Assembly (NCBI GenBank): GCA_030592085.1
Contig: JAUUZV010000031.1
Coordinates: 1-16,161 of the forward strand
DNA length: 16,161 bases
DNA from: Clostridia bacterium
Lineage (GTDB): Bacteria; Bacillota; Clostridia; DUPQ01
Direction: 5' to 3'
Of the stretch, positions 8,005 to 14,570 are shown one piece after another. A program made the translations under genes and the position numbers. The stretch's first letter is position 1, and each line of letters begins with the position of its first letter. The notes under the pieces were generated by a model, which was not told where the DNA came from, ran no database searches, and worked only from the letters and a program-made list of their open reading frames with translations.

Positions 8005-8034
8005 ATTATACAGTAAATTTACATAAATAAAAAT
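8005..8034 (-). promoter_or_regulatory. Promoter of the DUF1189 gene
   Basis: On the minus strand TATAAT (8005-8010) lies 26 nt before the start codon, with a weak AT-rich -35 region near 8028-8034. The predicted leader of about 20 nt contains GAAAGGA. It is back to back with the uvrB promoter, so both start within about 50 bp. Confidence 0.5.
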
Positions 8035-8041
8035 AAAATTA

Positions 8042-8050
8042 TGATATAAT
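8042..8050 (+). promoter_or_regulatory. Extended -10 promoter of uvrB, implying a leaderless transcript
   Basis: TGATATAAT (8042-8050) is a perfect extended -10 element (TG, one base, TATAAT). Only 7 nt separate it from the uvrB ATG at 8058, so the transcription start would fall at or within a base or two of the A of ATG. There is no Shine-Dalgarno sequence in the gap (TAAGACT). TTTACA at 8018-8023 is -35-like, but its 21-nt spacing is too long to rely on. Confidence 0.62.
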
Positions 8051-8057
8051 TAAGACT

Positions 8058-10037
8058 ATGAAAAAAGGAAAATTTATTCTTAAAGCTGATTATAAACCAT
8101 GTGGTGATCAGCCAATGGCTATTGAACAACTAGTAAGTGGAATTAATGAAGGTAATCGTTTTCAAACACTATTAGGAGTTACAGGCTCTGGTAAAACTTT
8201 TACAATGGCTAATATTATTGAAAAAGTACAGCGCCCTACAATTGTATTAGCTCATAATAAAACCCTTGCAGCCCAGCTTTGTAGTGAATTTAAAGAATTT
8301 TTTCCTGATAGTTGTGTTGAATACTTTGTTAGTTACTTTGATTACTATCAACCAGAAGCATATATACCATCAACAGATACGTATATTGAAAAAGATTCCT
8401 CATTAAATGAAGAGATTGATCAATTACGTCATTCAGCCACAGCAGCTCTTTTTGAGCGACGTGATGTTATAATTGTAGCATCTATATCGTGTATTTACGG
8501 ACTAGGTGATCCAAAAGATTATAAAGAATTAATGGTTTCTGTAAGAGTGGGAATGGAAAAAGAACGTGATGAGATTATACGTCACTTAATTGACATTCAA
8601 TATACTAGAAATGAATATGATTTTAAAAGAGGAACTTTTAGAGTTAGAGGAGATGTTCTAGAAATTATCCCAAGCTCTGAATTTAATACAGGTTATCGAA
8701 TTGAGTTTTTTGGGGATGAAATTGAAAAAATAACACAAATAGATACTTTAACAGGAGAAATTTTAGGGCAACGGCAACATCTTGCAGTTTTCCCTGCATC
8801 ACATTTTGCCACATCTTCAAAAAAAATGGATAAAGCAATTATTTCAATTGAGGAGGAATTAGAAGAACAATTAGCTTTCTTTAAAGAACAGGGTAAACCT
8901 CTTGAATATGAGCGTATAGAGCAGCGAACTAGATATGACCTTGAAATGATGACAAATGTAGGGTTTTGCTCAGGTATAGAAAATTATTCTAGGCATATTA
9001 ATAACCGTGAAGTTGGTACTCCTCCAAAAGTTTTATTAGACTATTTTCCAGATGATTTTTTAATGTTTATTGATGAATCACACGTTACAATACCACAAGC
9101 AAGAGGAATGTATAAAGGGGATCAATCAAGGAAGAAAAGTTTAGTTGATTTTGGTTTTAGACTTCCATCTGCATATGATCACAGGCCACTATGCTTTGAA
9201 GAGTTTGAAGAACGATTAAACCAAGTGATTTATGTTTCTGCTACTCCAGCTGATTATGAAAAAGAAAAATCATCACAAATTGTTGAACAAATTATAAGAC
9301 CAACTGGTCTAGTTGACCCATTAATTGATATTCGTCCTGTAGAAGGGCAAGTAGATGATTTAGTTGGTGAAATCAGAACTGTAGTAGCCAATGGTCATAG
9401 AATATTAGTTACTACATTAACTAAGAGAATGGCTGAAAATCTAACAGATTATATGGATAGCATGAATGTGAGAGTTAAATATCTTCACTCAGATATAGAG
9501 ACTATGGAGAGAACTAAAATATTAAAACAACTTAGAATGGGAGATTTTGATGTACTTATTGGTATTAATCTTTTAAGGGAAGGTCTTGATTTACCAGAAG
9601 TAGGATTAGTAGCTATTTTAGATGCAGATAGAGAAGGTTTTTTACGTAGTGCTCGTTCACTTATTCAAATTATTGGACGAGCTGCAAGAAATGTTGAAGG
9701 AAAAGTTATAATGTATGCTGATAAAGTTACTAGATCAATGAACTTAGCTATAACTGAGACAAATAGGAGACGAGAAAAACAAGTTGAATATAATAAACGT
9801 TTCGGGATTACACCAAAATCAATAATAAAAGCAATAAGGAATTCTCTTGAGTCAATTACAAAAGATGAAAATAATGGCAAAATTCAAGTTGATATTGAAA
9901 ATATTGATGAAAAAATAGTTACCATGGAAAATCAGATGAGACAAGCTGCCAATATACTTAATTTTGAAAAAGCTGCTATTTATAGAGATGAAGTAAAAAA
10001 ACTAAAGGAGATTAGACATGATATATCAAAACATTGA
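8058..10037 (+). CDS. uvrB: Excinuclease ABC subunit B (UvrB)
   Basis: A 659-aa, full-length UvrB, the nucleotide excision repair protein that receives damaged DNA from UvrA, verifies the lesion and recruits UvrC for incision. Walker A is GVTGSGKT (40-47). The damage-probing beta-hairpin region is VSYFDYYQPEAYIP (91-104). FIDESH (337-342) is the DEAD-type motif, and VSATPADYE (about 393-401) and QIIGRAARN (537-545) are helicase motifs. The C-terminal UVR domain that contacts UvrC is at about 621-655. The start agrees with UvrB homologues (MKKGKFILKADYKPCGDQP), so the missing ribosome site is real and fits a leaderless message. No uvrA or SOS-type gene is adjacent. The 3' end carries AAAGGAG and overlaps the next gene by 20 nt. 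I see no obvious LexA-type box in the short upstream region. Confidence 0.98.
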   Translation: MKKGKFILKADYKPCGDQPMAIEQLVSGINEGNRFQTLLGVTGSGKTFTMANIIEKVQRPTIVLAHNKTLAAQLCSEFKEFFPDSCVEYFVSYFDYYQPEAYIPSTDTYIEKDSSLNEEIDQLRHSATAALFERRDVIIVASISCIYGLGDPKDYKELMVSVRVGMEKERDEIIRHLIDIQYTRNEYDFKRGTFRVRGDVLEIIPSSEFNTGYRIEFFGDEIEKITQIDTLTGEILGQRQHLAVFPASHFATSSKKMDKAIISIEEELEEQLAFFKEQGKPLEYERIEQRTRYDLEMMTNVGFCSGIENYSRHINNREVGTPPKVLLDYFPDDFLMFIDESHVTIPQARGMYKGDQSRKKSLVDFGFRLPSAYDHRPLCFEEFEERLNQVIYVSATPADYEKEKSSQIVEQIIRPTGLVDPLIDIRPVEGQVDDLVGEIRTVVANGHRILVTTLTKRMAENLTDYMDSMNVRVKYLHSDIETMERTKILKQLRMGDFDVLIGINLLREGLDLPEVGLVAILDADREGFLRSARSLIQIIGRAARNVEGKVIMYADKVTRSMNLAITETNRRREKQVEYNKRFGITPKSIIKAIRNSLESITKDENNGKIQVDIENIDEKIVTMENQMRQAANILNFEKAAIYRDEVKKLKEIRHDISKH

Positions 10038-11052
10038 GTTCTTTAATGTTGAACAAATTAGTGACCATCAACTAATGTCAGGAAAAGTTCTTAGGAGGTA
10101 TCCTAATGAGACAATTTTAAAACTTGATAGTGACGAACTAAAAACAGGTCCTTTTGCAGCATCTTATTCAAATGAATGTGAACTACGTTTTGTAACTACA
10201 AGAAAGACATTTAAGATATATTTATCTGCTATGGAGTGTGATGGAAAAATAAACATATATCAAGGTGACTATTATTATGGTACTTATGATATAACCCATG
10301 GAAAAATTAATTGTATTGATGTTGTAATAAGTGAAAGATTATTTCAAACAGAAGAGATGGGAAAAAGTAATAGATTTAATAAATCTGTATGGCGAGTAGT
10401 TTTTCTAAAAAGATTTACAGCTATTTTTCATGGTATTGACGTAGCTAATAATCCAATTAGACCACCTAAGAAAGATGAATTACCAGAAAAAACATTTTTA
10501 ATGTATGGTTCATCTATTAGTTTTGGAGCAACTTCAGGTAACTCATCTGATTTATCATTTCCACAAGTTGCAGCTAGAACTCTTGGTTATCAAGTAATGA
10601 ATAAATGCATGCCAGGAAGTTGTTTTTGTGAAAAAGATGTAACAGATATGTTAGTTAAATGTAGCGATGTGGATTTTTTCTTATATGAAATAGGTGGAAA
10701 TATGCGTAATCGATATTCAGTAGAAGAATTTAGTGAACGTTTTAAATATTTAATGGACGAAACAAGAAAGTTTCATCCAAACAAAATGATTATAGCAATT
10801 GATGTATTTTGGACTCTTAGATATATTCCATTTGAAGACAAAGAAAAAGTTAATAAAGTTATTGATGGTTTTGATTTAGCAATGAAGGAATATATTAATA
10901 ATAGTGGTGATAAAAACATGGTTTTACTTGATTCAAAGGCCATTTTACCTGATTATTCACTACTTTGTGCAGATATGCTTCATCCATCTGCATATGGCCA
11001 TATGGTAATGGGAGAAAATTTAGCAAAAGAAATATCAAAGTATGTATTGTAA
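10018..11052 (+). CDS. SGNH/GDSL-family hydrolase (probable carbohydrate or acyl esterase)
   Basis: A 344-aa protein with a beta-rich N-terminal domain (about 20-145) and a C-terminal SGNH hydrolase domain (about 155-344). The catalytic blocks are visible: YGSSIS with nucleophile Ser166, Gly200 in block II, GGN with Asn228, and DMLHP with Asp319 and His322. The two-domain layout resembles SsfX3-like/Lipase_GDSL_3 esterases, which often remove acyl groups from sugars; the actual substrate is unknown. No signal peptide is present, so it acts in the cytoplasm. ATG 10018 follows AAAGGAG (10004-10010) inside uvrB, and translation is probably coupled to uvrB. Its functional partners are more likely the oxidoreductases and mannosidase downstream, for example by de-esterifying an imported oligosaccharide. 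Confidence 0.85.
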   Translation: MIYQNIEFFNVEQISDHQLMSGKVLRRYPNETILKLDSDELKTGPFAASYSNECELRFVTTRKTFKIYLSAMECDGKINIYQGDYYYGTYDITHGKINCIDVVISERLFQTEEMGKSNRFNKSVWRVVFLKRFTAIFHGIDVANNPIRPPKKDELPEKTFLMYGSSISFGATSGNSSDLSFPQVAARTLGYQVMNKCMPGSCFCEKDVTDMLVKCSDVDFFLYEIGGNMRNRYSVEEFSERFKYLMDETRKFHPNKMIIAIDVFWTLRYIPFEDKEKVNKVIDGFDLAMKEYINNSGDKNMVLLDSKAILPDYSLLCADMLHPSAYGHMVMGENLAKEISKYVL

Positions 11053-11079
11053 TAACTTCAAGGGTTGTTATAATATTAC
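11047..11079 (+). promoter_or_regulatory. Internal promoter with overlapping inverted repeat before the oxidoreductase genes
   Basis: TTGTAA (11047-11052, overlapping the stop of the esterase gene) is separated by 16 nt from an extended -10, TGTTATAAT (11066-11074). An imperfect dyad covers it: GTAATA (11049-11054) with TATTAC (11074-11079), and ATAAC (11052-11056) with GTTAT (11067-11071). This could bind a regulator. Transcription would start near 11081-11082, with AAGGAGG at 11086-11092 only a few bases later, so the leader is very short. The downstream genes could thus be expressed apart from uvrB. Confidence 0.48.
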
Positions 11080-11097
11080 TTTAATAAGGAGGAAATT

Positions 11098-12069
11098 ATG
11101 AAAAAAATAGCTGTAGGTATGTATGGAATTAATGGGCATCAACTCCACGAACAATTATTGAATCACGAACGAGCTTATTGCCATGCAATAGCTAAAATTG
11201 ATAAAGACTTATTACCTGAGGGATATGACCTTGATAGTATTAAGTTTTATGATACTTTTGAACAAATGATTAATGACGATGATATTGATGTTATATCTCT
11301 TTGTTCACCTATTAGATTAGACCAAGAAAAACAAGCTATATTAGCTTTAAAGGCTGGAAAACATGTATATAGTGAAAAACCAGCAGCATTATCTGAAGCG
11401 TCACTTGATTTAATTATAAGAGTAGCTAAAGAAAATAACCGTGAATTTCACGAAATGGCTGGAACTTGTTTTGAAGAGCCATTCTTAACAATGAAAGATG
11501 TGGTTAAATCAGGAGTATTAGGAGATATTATACAAGTATTTGCACAGAAATCTTATCCTTATCATGATAGACGACCTCAAGATGATATTACTGATGGAGG
11601 AATTACACGATGGATTGGAGTTCACGCAACTCGTTTTATAGAACATACTACTGGATTAAAAATTGATAAAATATATTCAGTTGAAACATCATATGGAAAT
11701 CCTGTAAAAGGTGGCGATTTAGCCATGGCTTCTAGTTTAATGATGACATTAGAAAATGGTGCTGTTGGTTCAATGGTATGTAATTATGCAAATCATCGTA
11801 CATTTGGTCCTTGGGGAAATGAACATTTACGTATCTGGGGAACAAAAGGATTTGTAGAAGCTGTTGATGGATTAGAGAGAACAAGACTTGTATTACACGA
11901 TAAAGATATGGGAGCACTTGATTTAGTTCATGAAAATATAGATTATTTTGAATTTTTCTTAGATAAAATCATTGATGCAAAAGAATTCCCAATTACACTT
12001 GAAGAAGAATTACATCCATTACGTGCTGTTATTAGAGCAAAAGAAAACGTATTAGAGGAGATTAAATAA
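11098..12069 (+). CDS. Gfo/Idh/MocA-family NAD(P)-dependent oxidoreductase (first)
   Basis: A 323-aa protein with an N-terminal Rossmann fold (about 1-120) and the family hallmark SEKP (92-95, Lys94), followed by a C-terminal substrate domain. The family oxidises or reduces hydroxyl groups of sugars, inositols and related polyols with NAD(P). The active-site region reads DGGITRWIGVHATRF (166-180): His176 is retained. The position where many members have Asp in the D-x-G-x-H pattern is Trp172, so catalysis or substrate use may differ. The start is fixed by AAGGAGG 5 nt upstream. It is followed after one base by a second member of the same family. Both lie in a probable glycan-utilisation cluster. 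The substrate cannot be assigned. Confidence 0.9.
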   Translation: MKKIAVGMYGINGHQLHEQLLNHERAYCHAIAKIDKDLLPEGYDLDSIKFYDTFEQMINDDDIDVISLCSPIRLDQEKQAILALKAGKHVYSEKPAALSEASLDLIIRVAKENNREFHEMAGTCFEEPFLTMKDVVKSGVLGDIIQVFAQKSYPYHDRRPQDDITDGGITRWIGVHATRFIEHTTGLKIDKIYSVETSYGNPVKGGDLAMASSLMMTLENGAVGSMVCNYANHRTFGPWGNEHLRIWGTKGFVEAVDGLERTRLVLHDKDMGALDLVHENIDYFEFFLDKIIDAKEFPITLEEELHPLRAVIRAKENVLEEIK

Positions 12070-12070
12070 T

Positions 12071-13282
12071 ATGAAATTAGTAATTATAGGTGTTAGTGGT
12101 TATGCAAAAGTATTTATTGAAGCCATGTTTTTAAACAAGGAAAATGAGAAGTTTGAAGTAGCTGGATTTATTTATCCTAGATCAAGAAAAAGTCCTATAC
12201 CTTCACAACTTATTGAAAATAATATTCCTCAATATGATTCTCTTGAAGAGTTTTATAAAATCGATAGTGCTGATTTAGTAATTATTTCATCACCAATTAA
12301 TTTACATTTAGAACAAACAGTTACAGCCCTTAGAAATGGTTCAAACGTTTTATGTGAAAAACCAATAGCTGCTACTATTCAAGATGCTAGAGAAATGGAG
12401 CGAGTTTCATTAGAAACAGGTAAATTTGTTGCAGTTGGATTTCAATGGTCATTCTGTGAACCTATATTATCATTAAAAAAAGATATTCTTGATGGAATGT
12501 ATGGAAAAGCAATTAGTGCAAAAACTGTGGTTGAATGGCCTCGTACTGTTAGATATTACAATAGAGCAAGTTGGGCTGGGAAAATCATGGATGACTATGG
12601 TAATTGGGTATTAGATAGTGTTGCAAATAATGCTACCGCTCATTTCTTACATAATATGTTGTTCTTGCTAGGAGATTCAATGGATCAAGCTGCATATCCT
12701 GAAACTATTACAGCTGATACTTATAGAGCTAATGATATAGAAAATTATGATACATTTGCAGGTAAGATTAAAACTAAAAACGGTGTGGACTTACTTTTCT
12801 TAGCAAGTCATGCTGTAAAAGAAAATTTGAATCCTGTATTTGAATTTACATTTGAAAAAGGAAAAGTAACTTTTGATTTCTCAAAGGATAGTATTTTATA
12901 TGGACATAAAGAAGATGGAACAATTAAAAATTATGGTAATCCATTTGATAATGAAATGAGAAAAATATTTACATGTATTAAAGCAGTTAGAAATGAAGAA
13001 ACTATTCCTTGTCCAATAGATGCAGCAGTTCCACAATTAATGGTTATTAATGCAGTAACTGAAGAAATCCCTATTACTCAATTTACTAAGGATGTAGTTA
13101 TAACCGGTGAGATTGAAGGCGAAACATTACTATATGTAAAAGATATGAATAACATATTAGATACTTGTTATGCATTAGAAAAATTACCATCAGAAATGGG
13201 ATACTCATGGGCAAAAGCACAACCAACGGTTAATGTTGCTAACTATAGCAAATTTGTAAGTGCAAAAAATTGGAAGAAATAA
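12071..13282 (+). CDS. Gfo/Idh/MocA-family oxidoreductase (second, longer)
   Basis: This 403-aa protein has a Rossmann dinucleotide-binding domain (KLVIIGVSGYAK at the start) and CEKP (95-98, Lys97). The C-terminal domain contains WVLDSVANNATAHFLHN (about 179-195). Asp182, His191 and His194 are candidate active-site residues, inferred from their position. It is longer than the first copy, the extra length being mainly a C-terminal extension (about 335-403, ending WAKAQPTVNVANYSKF). The two are clearly different proteins and not a recent duplication. GAGGAG (12055-12060) lies 10 nt before ATG inside the end of the first gene, and only one base separates the genes. Pairs of such enzymes can act in sequence on a sugar, as in oxidation-elimination routes of glycoside cleavage; that role is only a possibility here. 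Confidence 0.9.
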   Translation: MKLVIIGVSGYAKVFIEAMFLNKENEKFEVAGFIYPRSRKSPIPSQLIENNIPQYDSLEEFYKIDSADLVIISSPINLHLEQTVTALRNGSNVLCEKPIAATIQDAREMERVSLETGKFVAVGFQWSFCEPILSLKKDILDGMYGKAISAKTVVEWPRTVRYYNRASWAGKIMDDYGNWVLDSVANNATAHFLHNMLFLLGDSMDQAAYPETITADTYRANDIENYDTFAGKIKTKNGVDLLFLASHAVKENLNPVFEFTFEKGKVTFDFSKDSILYGHKEDGTIKNYGNPFDNEMRKIFTCIKAVRNEETIPCPIDAAVPQLMVINAVTEEIPITQFTKDVVITGEIEGETLLYVKDMNNILDTCYALEKLPSEMGYSWAKAQPTVNVANYSKFVSAKNWKK

Positions 13283-13668
13283 TTATTATTACTACTAAAC
13301 AGGCTGATTTCATTGAAATAACCAATGAAGTCAGCCATTATATTAAAAAACAAAACATACAAAATGGTTTTGTTCTTATCACTATTCCACATACAACAGC
13401 AGGAATTACTATTAATGAAAATGCAGATAGAGATGTAAAAAATGATATGCTTATGAAACTAAGTAAATTAGTGGATAACGATAAAGAATATAATCATTTC
13501 GAAGGTAATTCTGCTGCTCATATTAAGGCTAGTTTAATGGGTAGTACACTTACATTACCAGTGGTAAATCAGTCACTTTTATTAGGAACTTGGCAAGGTA
13601 TCTATTTTTGTGAGTTTGATGGACCAAGAAAAAGAAAGGTATGGATACATTCATGGAACAGTTATTAA
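13270..13668 (+). CDS. YjbQ/UPF0047-family protein
   Basis: A 132-aa complete member of the YjbQ (UPF0047, PF01894) family. The conserved blocks are all visible: HTTAGITINENAD (41-53), HFEGNSAAHIKASLMG (76-91), LTLPV (94-98), LGTWQGIYFCEFDGPR (105-120). Members form small trimeric beta-barrels. E. coli YjbQ has weak thiamine phosphate synthase activity, but the cellular role is not settled. The start appears to be TTG at 13270, giving MEEIIIITTKQADFIEIT, which lines up with the usual N-terminus. It overlaps the preceding gene by 13 nt and lacks a strong ribosome site, so expression probably depends on translational coupling. The next gene overlaps its end by 28 nt. Confidence 0.93.
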   Translation: MEEIIIITTKQADFIEITNEVSHYIKKQNIQNGFVLITIPHTTAGITINENADRDVKNDMLMKLSKLVDNDKEYNHFEGNSAAHIKASLMGSTLTLPVVNQSLLLGTWQGIYFCEFDGPRKRKVWIHSWNSY

Positions 13669-14165
13669 AAAATCGTAGAAGTATTAGAAAATACTTACCA
13701 GAAAAAATTAAAAAAGATCAAATTATACGAATTTTGAAAGCAGGGTTATATGCTCCTTCATCCAAAAATTCTAAACCATGGGAAATTTATGTTACAGAAA
13801 ATAAAGAGAAAATTAATTTATTAGCAACATCAAAACCAACTGGAGCAGCTTTTATAAAAGATGCACCATTAGTAATGGCAATAGTGGCTGATCCTAATAA
13901 GAGTGTGGTATGGATAGAAGATGCTTCAATAATGGCTACAATTATGCAATTAGTGGCTGAGGAGTTAAGTATTGGATCTTGTTGGATACAAATAAGAAAA
14001 AGAGAGCATGATGAATTTATAAGTGCTGAAGAATATGTGAAAAAATTATTATCTATTGATTCACATAAAAAAGTATTATGCCTAATATCATTTGGGTATC
14101 CTGACGAGAAAAAGAAAGCGTATACAGATAATGATTTATTAACAAAAAGAATTATTTGGAGGTAA
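13641..14165 (+). CDS. Small nitroreductase-family flavoprotein
   Basis: A 174-aa member of the nitroreductase (PF00881) fold. NRRSIRKY (11-18) supplies the basic FMN-phosphate contacts. APSSKNSKPWE (38-48) is the usual second FMN motif. EDASIMATIMQLVAEELSIGSCWIQIR (about 93-119) carries the central helix and the G-S-C-W segment. ISFGYPDEKKK (about 159-169) is the typical C-terminal block. Such enzymes dimerise, bind FMN and reduce nitro groups, quinones or flavins with NAD(P)H. Physiological substrates are usually unknown, as here. Two starts are possible: ATG 13641, where AAAGG lies only 1 nt before, and ATG 13653, where it is about 13 nt before. The choice changes only four residues. It overlaps yjbQ by 28 nt and its end carries GGAGG for the next gene. 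Confidence 0.9.
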   Translation: MDTFMEQLLKNRRSIRKYLPEKIKKDQIIRILKAGLYAPSSKNSKPWEIYVTENKEKINLLATSKPTGAAFIKDAPLVMAIVADPNKSVVWIEDASIMATIMQLVAEELSIGSCWIQIRKREHDEFISAEEYVKKLLSIDSHKKVLCLISFGYPDEKKKAYTDNDLLTKRIIWR

Positions 14166-14168
14166 AAA

Positions 14169-14555
14169 ATGAAAACAATAGTATTTCTTTGTGTAAATAA
14201 TTCATGTAGAAGCCTTATGGCTGAAGCTATTACTGTTCAATTAGCGAAAGGGCAAGTAAAATGTTTTAGCGCAGGATTAGTACCAACATTTTCGATTGAT
14301 GAAAATGCTGTAATGGTTATGGCAGAAAAAGGAATTAAAATGGATCATTTTTATCCTAAGAAAATTGATGATATCCCAACTGATTTTGATATAATGATTA
14401 CAATTGGAGATAAACAATTATATCCTATGATTAATGCATTAATACAAGAACATTGGGATATTGAAGACCCAAAAGATCACGACATTGGATTTTATAAAAA
14501 AACAGTAGGTACAATAGAAGAAAAAGTAACAATATTATTAGAAAGCATCTTATAA
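14169..14555 (+). CDS. Low-molecular-weight phosphotyrosine phosphatase / ArsC-like protein
   Basis: The 128-aa product has the LMW-PTP fold signature CVNNSCR (8-14, C-x5-R), with Cys8 the nucleophile, Arg14 the oxyanion-binding residue and Ser15 next to it. A probable general acid is Asp100 in WDIEDP. MAEA, SAG and HW-DP spacing resemble thioredoxin-linked arsenate reductase (ArsC). However, the loop that in those enzymes carries the two resolving cysteines (TLCGDAxDxCP) reads MITIGDKQLYPMIN (76-89) and has none. The only other cysteines are 13 and 32. It may therefore be a phosphatase, or an arsenate reductase using another thiol donor. No ars regulator or pump is nearby. GGAGG (14158-14162) overlaps the end of the nitroreductase gene 6 nt before ATG. 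Confidence 0.85.
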   Translation: MKTIVFLCVNNSCRSLMAEAITVQLAKGQVKCFSAGLVPTFSIDENAVMVMAEKGIKMDHFYPKKIDDIPTDFDIMITIGDKQLYPMINALIQEHWDIEDPKDHDIGFYKKTVGTIEEKVTILLESIL

Positions 14556-14570
14556 CGGAGGGAATGTTTT

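Noticed and set aside
8800..8860. AGGAGG-like sites inside uvrB as hidden internal starts
   Set aside because: Purine-rich stretches here encode Glu/Lys-rich helices of UvrB; no separate frame with a recognisable product follows.
13282..14168. Frameshifts suggested by the overlapping genes 13270-13282 and 13641-13668
   Set aside because: Each protein is complete, with motifs from start to end of its family, and the overlaps join unrelated families, so they are normal tight operon packing.
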